From NCBI RefSeq assembly GCF_009362785.1, contig NZ_WHNQ01000032.1, forward strand, positions 18,654 through 82,653: DNA of 64,000 bases. The letters run 5' to 3'. Of this stretch, positions 1 through 8,349 are shown piece after piece. Position numbers and translations under genes: made by a program. How positions within the stretch are numbered: position 1 is the first letter of the stretch; every line of letters starts with the position of its first letter. Source of the stretch: Paraburkholderia atlantica. Its GTDB lineage: Bacteria > Pseudomonadota > Gammaproteobacteria > Burkholderiales > Burkholderiaceae. The notes below the pieces were generated by a model that worked only from the letters and a program-made list of their open reading frames with translations, was not told the DNA's origin and did no database searches.

Positions 1-399
1 CATCGTTTGCGCAAGCGCGCGCACGAAGTCCGGCGGATTTTCATAGACGGTCGTCGGGAAATTGACGGAGCCCGTTGCGAGCGACGCCATATCCGGGCGC
101 AGGTCGAGCATCGCGCCGCGTTGCTCGAACGAACGGCCACGACCGCCCGTCGAAAACTGAATGATGATGTCAGGGCAGTGCTTCCGGATGCCGTCCTGAA
201 GTGCGGCGAAACTCGATCGGTCGGAACTCGAGTTCTCCTGTTCGTCGCGCACGTGCAGATGAACCAGGGATGCCCCGGCTTCGTACGCTTCCTGGGTGCT
301 TTCGATCTGCTCGGAGATCGTGATCGGCACGGCGGGGTTGTCCTTCTTGCGCGGAACTGAGCCCGTGATGGCAACGGAGATGATGCACGGTTCACTCAT
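1..399 (-). CDS. Beta-keto acid cleavage enzyme (BKACE, DUF849), N-terminal 133 residues
   Basis: This gene enters the window from the left edge; the ATG is at 397-399 on the minus strand and the frame stays open to base 1. The family condenses a beta-keto acid with acetyl-CoA, giving an acetoacetate-type product and a CoA ester, and uses a zinc-bound TIM barrel. The visible part begins MSEPCIISVAITGSVPRKKD, has the zinc-ligand stretch HLHVRD near residues 47-52, and has the STGG motif near residue 83; both are typical of the family. Full-length members have about 280-310 residues, so over half the protein lies outside the window. The substrate cannot be told from this part. The assignment rests on recognised motifs. 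Confidence 0.88.
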   Translation of the reverse strand, partial: MSEPCIISVAITGSVPRKKDNPAVPITISEQIESTQEAYEAGASLVHLHVRDEQENSSSDRSSFAALQDGIRKHCPDIIIQFSTGGRGRSFEQRGAMLDLRPDMASLATGSVNFPTTVYENPPDFVRALAQTM

Positions 400-611
400 G
401 GCTAACACTCCAGTTCCAGAATTTCGTATTTTCCAAGTCTAGTTCAAACGGGTGCAACTGATAGTGCCGAGGAAGGGGACAAGCCCAGTCACACCGGAGC
501 GCTGCCAGAGGGCTAAACTTATTTATCAGCGTCTGTTCTGTTCGCCAACGCTGTTGGCCTTGGTCGCTTCAGACGTCGGTACGCTGGTATGACGACCGCC
601 TCGGAGGCGCC

Positions 612-2111
612 GTGTTCCGCCGGATCTTGACTCGCACCTTGCTCCATGCTGCCGTGGTAGCTGGACTTCTGGGCGGCTGTCCGTGGCTCTTGCCAGTTGC
701 GATTGCCGCCGACACCGCGTCACCCCAGCCCGCCGAGGGGAAGTTGGTTGCACCGGCCAATGCGGCGACGCCATCTGATTTTCCCACCATCGTCGAGCGA
801 TACGGACCGGCTGTCGTTCATATCCGCGCAACGGCTCCAGAGAAGCAGACGTCGGCGCCAGCCCCCGAGGACATCGGCCCTCACGATCCGATAGCCGCGT
901 TTTTCAGCGGCGTTGCGCCGCAATCGCCGGAGCCGCAACGCAATATTGCTCGCGTGACAACGGGCACCGGCTCCGGTTTCATCATCAGCCCCGATGGCCT
1001 CATTCTGACCACCGCTCATGTGGTGGATCAGGCGGATCAAGTCACGGTCAGCCTGACCGATCGGCGGGAGTTCAAAGGCAAGGTGCTCGTCGTCGACACA
1101 GATAGCGACGTTGCGGTGATTCAGATCGATGCTGCGGCGTTGCCGGCCGTCAAGCTTGGTGACTCGTCGCGCGTGCGCGTCGGTGAACAGGTGCTGACGA
1201 TCGGATCGCCCGACCGTTACCTGAACACCGTGACGACTGGCATTGTTAGCGCCACTTCCCGAGTGTTGCCGGACGGCAGCAATTTTTCCTTTTTCCAGAC
1301 CGAGGTCGCCGCCACTCCCGACAATTCGGGCGGTCCTCTGTTCGATCGGGCGGGCGAGGTGATCGGCATCGACGTGCAGGTTTATCCGGACGTGGGGCGG
1401 TACCCAAGCCTGACCTTTGCGATTCCGATCAACCTGGCGAGTAAGGTGCGAGCGCAGTTGCAAACCCAGAGCAATGGCCCGGCGGGCATTCCTGGTGTAG
1501 AGGTTCAGGACGTCGGACCTGGGTTGGCGGTGGCCATTGGCTTGCCGCGGCCGGCCGGGGCGCTCGTCAACATCGTCACGCCTGGTACGCCGGCCGCCGC
1601 GAGTGGCCTGAAGCCTGGCGACGTGATCACGCAGATTGGCGACAGGACGATCGCTCGCTCGGCCGAATTGGCCCAGTATGCCGCCGGGCTGCAGCCCGGA
1701 ACGAAGACGACGCTCACGCTGATCCGCAGCCAAAAGCCGATGACGACTGAAATCATCGTCGGCGCGGCCGGCGAAATCCAAAGCGCCGTGCAAATCCCTG
1801 GCGCAGCGTCGAATCCCGGGCCGGCCCAAAGTGCAAGCGCCGCACCAGATCGCCTTGGCCTGACGATGCATCCGCTGAACAACGACGAGAAGCGGGCGAG
1901 TGATCTTCCCGGAGGGATGATGGTGGACCAGGTGACTGGACCTGCAGCGGCTGCTGGCATTCGCACTGGCGATATCGTCCTGTCGCTCAATGGCGAACTG
2001 ATCGAATCCCGGGAGCAAGCGAGCGCTCTGGAAGCAAAGGCGAAGAAAGGGATATCGGTGCTGATCCAGCGTCAAAATGCGCGCCGGTTTGTCTCCGTCA
2101 CGCTCAGGTGA
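612..2111 (+). CDS. HtrA/DegP-like periplasmic serine protease with two PDZ domains
   Basis: Predicted 499-aa exported trypsin-like protease for envelope protein quality control. The GTG start at 612 follows a GGAGG site four bases upstream. A signal peptide covers about residues 1-33 and ends in a PVAIAAD cleavage region; a possible lipobox-like LGGC lies inside it. The protease domain (about 55-270) shows the triad His136 (TTAHVVD), Asp166 (DTDSDVAVI) and Ser239 (PDNSGGPL). The residue two before the serine is Asp, where DegP-type enzymes have Gly (GNSGG); this touches the oxyanion-hole loop. PDZ domains occupy about 290-375 and 410-497. Length fits the DegP/MucD class. The gene stands alone, so its specific substrates are unknown. 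Confidence 0.9.
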   Translation: MFRRILTRTLLHAAVVAGLLGGCPWLLPVAIAADTASPQPAEGKLVAPANAATPSDFPTIVERYGPAVVHIRATAPEKQTSAPAPEDIGPHDPIAAFFSGVAPQSPEPQRNIARVTTGTGSGFIISPDGLILTTAHVVDQADQVTVSLTDRREFKGKVLVVDTDSDVAVIQIDAAALPAVKLGDSSRVRVGEQVLTIGSPDRYLNTVTTGIVSATSRVLPDGSNFSFFQTEVAATPDNSGGPLFDRAGEVIGIDVQVYPDVGRYPSLTFAIPINLASKVRAQLQTQSNGPAGIPGVEVQDVGPGLAVAIGLPRPAGALVNIVTPGTPAAASGLKPGDVITQIGDRTIARSAELAQYAAGLQPGTKTTLTLIRSQKPMTTEIIVGAAGEIQSAVQIPGAASNPGPAQSASAAPDRLGLTMHPLNNDEKRASDLPGGMMVDQVTGPAAAAGIRTGDIVLSLNGELIESREQASALEAKAKKGISVLIQRQNARRFVSVTLR

Positions 2112-2458
2112 CCGTCGCTGCGTGATGCGCATGCTCAGCACTTGGCTGACGGGCGGCTCAGAACGGAGCTTCCCGTGCTATGTCCACGATCTCACAACTT
2201 CATTGGGGTTCGAGCCAGGCACAGTGAATGCTGCACCTGCATGGTCGACGCCAACTATGGGCGGGATCGCGGAGAGGTGCGCCGGACGGCGATTCCGGCC
2301 ATCAGTTCAGATCGGCCACGAAGATGGCGGGCGTTTTCATAGCTCAAAGGCTTAGCATAGAAAAGCTGGTACACGGCTCTCCATTGCCGTGGCGGAACCG
2401 TGGGCGAACAGGCCGAACCGCGGCTCATTTCGATGAGCACTCCGGAAGGGGACGGCAG
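2112..2458. other. Intergenic region, no gene seen
   Basis: This 347-base stretch separates the HtrA-like gene from the Gly-rich protein gene. Short open frames cross it, but none has a ribosome binding site with protein-like composition. It probably holds the promoter of the Gly-rich gene; no clear -35/-10 pair stands out. Confidence 0.5.
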
Positions 2459-4264
2459 ATGAACGTAGTGAATGGAAGGACCAGGCGAAACGATCCGAAG
2501 CGCGTTGGAATGTTCAGGCAGGCCGGGCTTCGGCGTTCGGGTGCGGGTAGGCCGAATGCAGACATCGATACCGCACAGCCTTCGCGAGGCCGACGTCTTG
2601 CGCTTTGGGGTGCGTCGGCAAGCGCGTTGGCTATCGCGGTCATGGGTGTGGTCGCGCACATCGATCGGTTCGACGATGATCAGGCGCTCGGGATCATCGA
2701 AACCACGTCACCAGCGGAACACACGACTTGGTCTGGGCATGTCGCGCTGCCGCCGTCGCCTCCCACTCAGCCAACCGCGGTTGGCACTGCTGAACTCGCC
2801 CCGCCTGTGTTTTCCGCTCCGTCCGATGATGGCGCCAAAGCTATTCCGGATTCTGCTGCGCCGCAGTCGGTTACACGAAGGCCCGATCAAGCGGGCAATG
2901 CCGCCACACCGAATCGCCGCCATTCGGCGCCGTACGTGAGACCAATCGAGCGGCATGCGAGCGGGATCACTCTGCCCGCATCGCCGACGCCGCAAGCATC
3001 GTCCGATCATGTCGCCGGATCATCGTCAGCGCCTGCGCGGGGACCAGCAATGAGCGGTGCCGAGCACGCCCCACGCGGGTCTTCCGCTTCGCTCGATCAC
3101 CGCAGTGCACCGTCTCCGAATACTCGCGGTGCACCTTCTCGGAATTCTGCTTCGCTGCAGCTGGTTCAAAGACAACCTGCGGGCGGTCACGGAGGAGGTG
3201 GTTTGGGCGCGGGCGGTTCGGGGGTAGGCACAGCCGGTTCGGGCGCGGGCGGTTCGAATGCCGGCAGCTCGGGGGCAGGCGCGGCCGGTTCGGGCGCACG
3301 CGGATCTGGTGCAGGTGCAGGCGGCTCGGGTGCAGGTGCAGCCGGTTCCGGCGCAGGCAGCTCGGGCACAGGCGCAGCCGGTTCCGGTGGTGGTGGTTTG
3401 GGTGCAGGCGCAGCCGGTTCCGGTACCGGTGGTTTGGGTGCCGGCAACTCGAGTGCCGGCAGTTCGGGCGCAGGCAGTTCGGGCGCAGGCGGACACGGCT
3501 CAGGCAGTTCCTCAGGCAGTTCGGGCGCGGGCAGTTCAGGCGCCGGCAGTTCAGTCGCGGGCAGTTCGGGCGCAGGCAGTTCGGGCGCAGGCAGTTCGGG
3601 CGCAGGCAGTTCGGGCGCCGGCAGTTCTGGCGCCGGCAGTTCGGGCGCAGGCAGTTCGGGTGCAGGCGGTCACGGCTCAGGCAGTTCGGGCGCCGGCAGT
3701 TCAGGCGCCGGCAGTTCAGGCGCGGGCAGTTCGGGTGCAGGCAGTTCTGGCGCGGGCGGTCACGGCTCCGGCAGTTCGGGCGCAGGCAGTTCAGGCGCAG
3801 GCAGTTCAGGCGCCGGCAGTTCAGGCGCAGGCAGTTCAGGCGCAGGCAGTTCAGGCGCAGGCAGTTCAGGCGCAGGCAGTTCAGGCGCAGGCAGTTCAGG
3901 CGCAGGCAGTTCAGGCGCAGGCAGTTCGGGCGCCGGCAGTTCGGGCGCCGGCAGTTCGGGCGCGGGCGGTCACGGTTCAGGCAATTCAGGCTCAGGCAAT
4001 TCAGGCTCAGGCAATTCAGGCGCAGGCAATTCAGGCGCAGGCAATTCAGGCTCAGGCAATTCAGGCGCAGGCAGTTCAGGCGCAGGCAGTTCAGGCGCAG
4101 GCAGTTCAGGCGCAGGCAGTTCAGGCGCAGGCGGTCCAGGTGCAGGCAGTTCGGGCGCAGGCGGTCACGGCTCGGGCGGTCCCGGCTCGGGCGGTCACGG
4201 GTCAGGGGGGGCGGGCGGAGGCGGTCACGGCGGAGGCGGTTCGGGCTCGGGCGGCTCAAGGTAA
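2459..4264 (+). CDS. Membrane-anchored Gly/Ala/Ser pentapeptide-repeat protein
   Basis: Unrecognised 601-aa protein. The start is placed at the ATG at 2459 because a GGAAGGGGAC purine-rich site precedes it; the same frame runs open further upstream without good signals. Residues 1-45 are basic, and a hydrophobic segment of about 20 residues (LALWGASASALAIAVMGVV) can act as a membrane anchor or uncleaved signal. A Pro/Ser/Ala/Thr-rich linker follows to about residue 240. The rest, about 360 residues, is almost entirely Gly, Ala, Ser, Asn and His in units such as GAGSS, GAGNS and GHGSG, ending at the stop. This composition suggests an unstructured, elastic or adhesive surface domain. No catalytic motif is visible. 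Repeat-driven length change is likely. Confidence 0.7.
   Translation: MNVVNGRTRRNDPKRVGMFRQAGLRRSGAGRPNADIDTAQPSRGRRLALWGASASALAIAVMGVVAHIDRFDDDQALGIIETTSPAEHTTWSGHVALPPSPPTQPTAVGTAELAPPVFSAPSDDGAKAIPDSAAPQSVTRRPDQAGNAATPNRRHSAPYVRPIERHASGITLPASPTPQASSDHVAGSSSAPARGPAMSGAEHAPRGSSASLDHRSAPSPNTRGAPSRNSASLQLVQRQPAGGHGGGGLGAGGSGVGTAGSGAGGSNAGSSGAGAAGSGARGSGAGAGGSGAGAAGSGAGSSGTGAAGSGGGGLGAGAAGSGTGGLGAGNSSAGSSGAGSSGAGGHGSGSSSGSSGAGSSGAGSSVAGSSGAGSSGAGSSGAGSSGAGSSGAGSSGAGSSGAGGHGSGSSGAGSSGAGSSGAGSSGAGSSGAGGHGSGSSGAGSSGAGSSGAGSSGAGSSGAGSSGAGSSGAGSSGAGSSGAGSSGAGSSGAGSSGAGSSGAGGHGSGNSGSGNSGSGNSGAGNSGAGNSGSGNSGAGSSGAGSSGAGSSGAGSSGAGGPGAGSSGAGGHGSGGPGSGGHGSGGAGGGGHGGGGSGSGGSR
3179..4261 (+). repeat. 15-bp coding minisatellite (GAGSS-type units)
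   Basis: About 1.1 kb of in-frame tandem repeats forms the C-terminal part of the Gly-rich protein. The core unit is ggcgcaggcagttca, coding G-A-G-S-S, with most changes at the third codon position (ggcgcc, ggttcg). GGHGSG and GNSGSG variants are interspersed. The left part (3179-3430) is more diverged; 3780-3960 and 4060-4130 are nearly perfect tandem copies, the pattern expected of recent slippage or unequal crossing over. Confidence 0.9.
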
Positions 4265-4774
4265 TCCACCGCCACATTTTCAGCCGCTCTTTCGTGCAAG
4301 AGACGAAGGTCAAAGCGGCTATCCGACGGGTAATCCCGATTGTGTGGCGCGACAGTCTGGATGAGAGACGCGCGACAAACAAGGTGAGAATGTCGCGGCG
4401 AAGTTGGTGATGCCGAATTGATTGACGCAGCTTTTTTTGATTGTCACCGATGCGGCTCTCATCTCGTTTGATGCACGGCACGATTCGATGGAATATGACG
4501 GCTGAAATCCCTCGCGTATGTCCATCTCTATGGTGGAAGCTCCGATGGCTGCAAATGTCAGTTGCCGAAGCGCATCGAAAAGCCAATGACGGGAACTGCC
4601 CGGCAGTAGGCGTTCGTCCACCTCGCTGGAAAGCTGCGATTGAAGGCTCCGATGTCGGCTCCCGAGAAAGTCCATCGAACAGGTGCTCTCGGCTGCGGAT
4701 TCGACCGGCCATTTACACTGACGCAGCAAACGTCCGAAAGCCGAATGGGAACGGTCAGGTATTTCAGTTCAGCG
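4265..4774. other. Intergenic region, no gene seen
   Basis: These 510 bases lie between the convergent ends of the Gly-rich gene and the LysR gene. Open frames on both strands here lack ribosome binding sites and protein-like composition. An imperfect inverted repeat (AGCCGCT...AGCGGCT, about 4280-4320) follows the Gly-rich gene but has no T-tract, so it is not called a terminator. Confidence 0.45.
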
Positions 4775-5674
4775 TCACGCTGAACGCTTTACGATCTTTG
4801 AAATCAATTCGTCCACTCGCGACAGAAACAGGCTGACAATCGGCGCCGTATTGCTCGGGCTGTAACCCACGGCCAGCTCTATTGTCGGGACGTCCCCTTC
4901 TAGCGGCCGGCTCACGACGGACCATGGCATCAGGTTCTGCACATAGGCCGGTATCAGCGTGACGGCGCGCATCGAAGCAATCAGCGACATCACCATCGCC
5001 GGATTGTCGACGCTTTGCGCGACGTCCACTTCGATGCCCGATTTGGCCAGCCATGTGTCGATCACCTGTCTCAGCACCTTGGCTTTGTCCGCCATCGCGA
5101 TGAACGGCTCGTGTCGGAGTTCCTCCGGACGCACCGTTTTGCGCGCAGTTAACGGATGGTCGCTCGGCATCAGCACGACGAGCGGCTCCTTGCCGACGAC
5201 TTTGTACTCGAGGCCGTATCCGGGCTCGGCTCGCATAAACGCCACGTCGAGCTTGCCGTGCGCCAGGGCGGCGGCCAGTTCCGTCGAATAGTCGCTGGAG
5301 ACGGTAACCTCGATATTCGGCAACTCCTCGCGCAACAGGTGCATCGCGTCGGGCAGCCATGTCATTTCCTGACCAGTCAGAAATCCCAGCGCAAAGCGCG
5401 GTTTCGCCGGCTGCGCCGCACGCCGTGCCGCCTCCACGGCTGCATCCACCTGAGCTATCGCGAGCCGCGCATGATCGATGAAGGCCTTGCCCGCGTCGGT
5501 CAGTTCGACGCCGCGCGCGCTGCGTACCAGCAGTTCCACGCCGACCTGATCTTCCAGATCGCGAATTTGCCGGCTTAACGACGGTTGCGAAGTATGCAGC
5601 CGTTTTTCAGCCGCCACCGTGAGGCTGCCGGTCTCGGCTACCGCAATGAAGTACCGCAAATGACGCAGTTCCAT
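4775..5674 (-). CDS. LysR-family transcriptional regulator
   Basis: A 299-aa LysR-type regulator of normal length. The N-terminal winged helix-turn-helix is clear (MELRHLRYFIAVAETGSLTV, then HTSQPSLSRQIRDLEDQVG), followed by a linker helix and an effector-binding domain from about residue 90. It is divergent from the SDR-SDR-GST genes, the classic LysR arrangement, and a perfect T-N11-A palindrome lies 14 bases upstream of its ATG. It therefore probably controls both itself and the oxidoreductase genes in response to a small ligand, perhaps a substrate of those enzymes. The ligand is not predictable from sequence. Confidence 0.93.
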   Translation of the reverse strand: MELRHLRYFIAVAETGSLTVAAEKRLHTSQPSLSRQIRDLEDQVGVELLVRSARGVELTDAGKAFIDHARLAIAQVDAAVEAARRAAQPAKPRFALGFLTGQEMTWLPDAMHLLREELPNIEVTVSSDYSTELAAALAHGKLDVAFMRAEPGYGLEYKVVGKEPLVVLMPSDHPLTARKTVRPEELRHEPFIAMADKAKVLRQVIDTWLAKSGIEVDVAQSVDNPAMVMSLIASMRAVTLIPAYVQNLMPWSVVSRPLEGDVPTIELAVGYSPSNTAPIVSLFLSRVDELISKIVKRSA

Positions 5675-5687
5675 GGTTTTCCCGCCC

Positions 5688-5704
5688 CATGCCTGTCAGG
5701 CATG
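5688..5704. promoter_or_regulatory. Probable LysR operator, perfect palindrome
   Basis: The sequence CATGCCTG-T-CAGGCATG is a perfect inverted repeat with 8-base arms. It contains a T-N11-A core (ATGCCTGTCAGGCAT), the recognition form for LysR-type regulators, and sits between the divergent LysR and SDR genes, close to the LysR start. That position suggests a recognition site used for autoregulation and for activating the rightward genes. Binding by this LysR protein is inferred. Confidence 0.7.
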
Positions 5705-5828
5705 TACCCAAGCTTTCAAAGTCTTTTTAATCGACCCGGGAAGTACGTAGATTAAGTCCTGTCGTCTCTTTCCTTGCAGCGAACGCGAATAAGCCATGCG
5801 TCCCGGCGATACCTAACAGGAGTTTCTC

Positions 5829-6575
5829 ATGAACAGCCCCGTCGTTCTCATCACCGGCGCGCTGACCGGCATCGGTCGCGCCACCGCCATCGCTTTCGCC
5901 CGCTCCGGAGCGCGGCTCGTCGTCTCCGGCCGTCGCCCGGCAGAGGGCGCAGCCCTCGAGGCCGAGTTGCGCGAGCTGGGCTCTGAAGCCTTCTTCGTTC
6001 AGGCCGACGTCCGCCATGACGAAGAGGTCCGCAGTCTCATCGATCAAGCCGTTTCCCGGTTCGGCAGGCTGGACATCGCGGTCAACAATGCCGGGACAGA
6101 AGGCACGCCTGGGCCGGTAACCGATGTGTCCGCTGACAGCTATGCCGCTACCTTCGACACCAACGTGCTAGGCGTGCTGTTGAGCCTCAAGCACGAACTG
6201 CGCGTCATGACGGCTCAACGATCCGGCAGCGTGATCAACATCTCGTCGACTTACGGCCACGAAGGTGCAGCCTATGCCGCCATTTACGCCGGCAGTAAGC
6301 ACGCAGTCGAAGGGTTCACCAGATCGACGGCGCTCGAAGTGGCCAGCACGGGGGTGCGGGTCAATGCGGTCGCGCCAGGACCGACCGACACCGGCATGCT
6401 CGACCGCTTTACCGGCACACCAGAGAGGAAAGCGGCGCTGGCAGGCGGCGTGCCGCTCGCGCGTATAGGCAACCCGGCGGACATCGCCGCAGCGGTGCTC
6501 TTTCTGGCGTCCGAAGGCGCCGCCTTCGTGACGGGACAGATCGTCACGGTCGACGGCGGCAAGACGGCGGGCTGA
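5829..6575 (+). CDS. Short-chain dehydrogenase/reductase (SDR), first of a pair
   Basis: A 248-aa classical SDR, an NAD(P)-dependent oxidoreductase. The Rossmann glycine motif TGALTGIG is at about residues 9-16, NNAG at about 88, the catalytic Ser lies in INISSTYGH, and the YAGSK (YxxxK) motif is near residue 155. It has a typical C-terminus (FVTGQIVTVDGG). An AACAGGAG ribosome site precedes the ATG. It leads a rightward set with a second SDR and a GST-like gene, opposite the LysR gene, suggesting a small inducible pathway for oxidising or reducing an alcohol, ketone or electrophile. Substrate unknown. Confidence 0.92.
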   Translation: MNSPVVLITGALTGIGRATAIAFARSGARLVVSGRRPAEGAALEAELRELGSEAFFVQADVRHDEEVRSLIDQAVSRFGRLDIAVNNAGTEGTPGPVTDVSADSYAATFDTNVLGVLLSLKHELRVMTAQRSGSVINISSTYGHEGAAYAAIYAGSKHAVEGFTRSTALEVASTGVRVNAVAPGPTDTGMLDRFTGTPERKAALAGGVPLARIGNPADIAAAVLFLASEGAAFVTGQIVTVDGGKTAG

Positions 6576-6624
6576 TCCGCGCTTTCTTCCTTCCCCTACC
6601 TTCTGATGCCGGGAGTATCGAATC

Positions 6625-7371
6625 ATGAACACGTTATCGGGCAAGACCGCGCTGGTGACCGGCGCATCACGCGGCATCGGCCGCGCCAGCGCGCTTGCGC
6701 TGGCGAAGGCAGGTGCCCAGGTGCTGGTGCACTATGGCCGAGGCGCGCAGGAGGCCGACGCTGTCGTCGAGGAGATAAGGCAAGCGGGCGGCACATCCGA
6801 GAAGATTGCCGCTGACCTGCGCGCCGCTGATGGTCCACACCTGCTCGCGCAGCGGACGCGCGCAATCGTCGGCGGCCGCCTCGACGTCCTGGTTGCCAAT
6901 GCCGGCATCTCCGGCGCGGCGACGATTGAAGAAACAACAGTCGAACACTTCGACAACCTGTTCGCGGTGAACGTACGCGCGCCGTTCTTCCTTGTTCAGC
7001 AACTGCTGCCCGTGATGTGCAAGGGCAGCAGCATCGTGCTGCTTTCGTCGCTAGCCGCGCACGCGGCGCTCGGCACGCTGGCGGCCTATGCAGCCACCAA
7101 GGGCGCCATCGACACGCTTGTCAAACATTTCGGCGCGGCGCTCGGTGACCGGGGCATCCGGGTCAACGCTGTCGCGCCCGGTGTGGTGCCGACCGATATG
7201 TCCAGCTTCGCGAAGACTGGAGCAGGACAAAACTTCGCGATCGGCATTCAGGCGCTAAAGCGCATGGCGCAACCAGATGACATCGGTGCGGCGGTGGCCT
7301 TCCTCGCATCCGATGAAGCGCGCTGGATCACTGGCGATACCTTGCATGTGGACGGCGGATCGAAGCTCTGA
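6625..7371 (+). CDS. Short-chain dehydrogenase/reductase (SDR), second of a pair
   Basis: A 248-aa classical SDR with TGASRGIG at about residues 11-18, the NAG motif at about 92, catalytic Ser in LLSSLAAHA and YAATK near residue 152, ending ITGDTLHVDGGSKL. It lies 49 bases after the first SDR and shares its length, but the two sequences are clearly different, so this is not a recent duplication. It is likely co-transcribed with its neighbours and under the divergent LysR regulator. Related proteins are often annotated as 3-oxoacyl-ACP reductase or glucose dehydrogenase, but the context gives no support for fatty-acid synthesis here. Confidence 0.92.
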   Translation: MNTLSGKTALVTGASRGIGRASALALAKAGAQVLVHYGRGAQEADAVVEEIRQAGGTSEKIAADLRAADGPHLLAQRTRAIVGGRLDVLVANAGISGAATIEETTVEHFDNLFAVNVRAPFFLVQQLLPVMCKGSSIVLLSSLAAHAALGTLAAYAATKGAIDTLVKHFGAALGDRGIRVNAVAPGVVPTDMSSFAKTGAGQNFAIGIQALKRMAQPDDIGAAVAFLASDEARWITGDTLHVDGGSKL

Positions 7372-7410
7372 TCGCAACGTCGTATCCCAATCTCAAATGG
7401 AGAAAGAGTC

Positions 7411-8043
7411 ATGAAGCTTTATCACGCCAACGGGTCACCCAATTCGCGCCGCGTTCGCATCCTGCTCGCAGAAAAGGGACTCGACGTCCCGCTCATTCCT
7501 GTCGTTCTCGGGACCAGGGAGCAGTTTTCGGATGCCTACCGATCCATCAATCCGCGTGTGGTCGTACCGACTCTCGTGCTCGACGACGGCACGGCCATCG
7601 GCGAAACGCCTGTCATCATGCGCTACCTCGACGACGCATTTGCGCAGACACCTTTGTTTGGAACCACGGCGCAAGAAAAGGCCATCGTCGCCATGTGGGA
7701 GCGACGCGCGGAAACTGAAGGATTTGCGGCGGTGATGGAAGGCGTGCGCAACGCGGCGGCGGGGCTAAAAGGCCGTGCCGTTTCCGGGCCGCACGGGTAC
7801 GAACAGATTCCCGAACTGGTCGAACGCAGCAAGCGGCGCGTGGCGAATTTTTACGACGATATCGAGGCGAGACTGTCGAGTGTCCCGTTCGTTGCGGGCG
7901 AGTTCTATACCGCCGCGGACATCACGGCGCTGGTTGCGGTGGACTTTGCCATGCGCGCTTTTGCGATGCCGATCCCTGAACAACATGTCGCTGTCAGGAG
8001 ATGGTACGAACGGGTTTCTGCACGCCCCAGCGCGGCAGCTTGA
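7411..8043 (+). CDS. Glutathione S-transferase family protein
   Basis: A 210-aa cytosolic GST-fold protein. The N-terminal thioredoxin-like domain starts MKLYHANGSPNSRRVRILLA, with Ser at the usual catalytic position (SPNSRRV), and has the ETPVIMRYLDD cis-Pro/glutathione-binding region at about 60-75. An all-helical C-terminal domain follows, including the FVAGEFYTAADITALVAVDF signature. A GGAGAAAGAG site precedes the ATG. It is third in the LysR-controlled set after the two SDR genes; the combination suggests handling of a reactive electrophile or isomerisation of an intermediate, which is inference. Confidence 0.92.
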   Translation: MKLYHANGSPNSRRVRILLAEKGLDVPLIPVVLGTREQFSDAYRSINPRVVVPTLVLDDGTAIGETPVIMRYLDDAFAQTPLFGTTAQEKAIVAMWERRAETEGFAAVMEGVRNAAAGLKGRAVSGPHGYEQIPELVERSKRRVANFYDDIEARLSSVPFVAGEFYTAADITALVAVDFAMRAFAMPIPEQHVAVRRWYERVSARPSAAA

Positions 8044-8253
8044 CGAGTTCTTCGCTTCGCCGTGTCCGCTTTGTCGAGTTTTGCACACATGGAGAACCGG
8101 AGGGTGGACGGCTCCTGCGGGTCGACACCGGCAGTTCGCACCGTGTGACAAACGGAGTTTGACGCGGTCGCCGCTTCTCAGCGCCATCCAGTTGGCACAG
8201 GTCGGTCGTCCGCCGCTCGTCTTCGGTAAGCGCGCATTCGGCGACGGTCCGGC

Positions 8254-8298
8254 TTGACGCATTTAACGCGTCAAAAAGCTTGCATTTCGCGCGCGAAA
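8254..8298. promoter_or_regulatory. Two palindromes upstream of the LacI-type gene
   Basis: Two operator-like inverted repeats lie 52-96 bases before the regulator start. The first is TTGACGC-atttaac-GCGTCAA (8254-8274), with perfect 7-base arms. The second is the perfect 14-bp palindrome TTTCGCGCGCGAAA (8285-8298), which has the central CG typical of LacI-family operators. They probably mediate autoregulation; no good copy was seen in the 115 bases before the binding-protein gene. Confidence 0.5.
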
Positions 8299-8349
8299 AA
8301 CTATCTTTGGTTAACAAAACGATTCTTCGCCTGGCACCGGAGGAGACTC

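Noticed and set aside
3435..4150. CRISPR-like regular repetition
   Set aside because: The units are contiguous 15-bp tandem repeats inside a reading frame, with no unique spacers and no cas genes.
3258..4364. Second plus-strand frame with VQAQAVQAQA repeats
   Set aside because: This is a shifted reading of the same minisatellite. The Gly-Ala-Ser frame has a start signal, membrane segment and third-position variation, so it is the coding frame.
2967..4712. Long minus-strand frame (581 codons) with LNCLRPNCRR-type repeats
   Set aside because: It is the antisense of the 15-bp repeat; a repeat length divisible by three keeps several frames open. There is no ribosome site and the composition is implausible.
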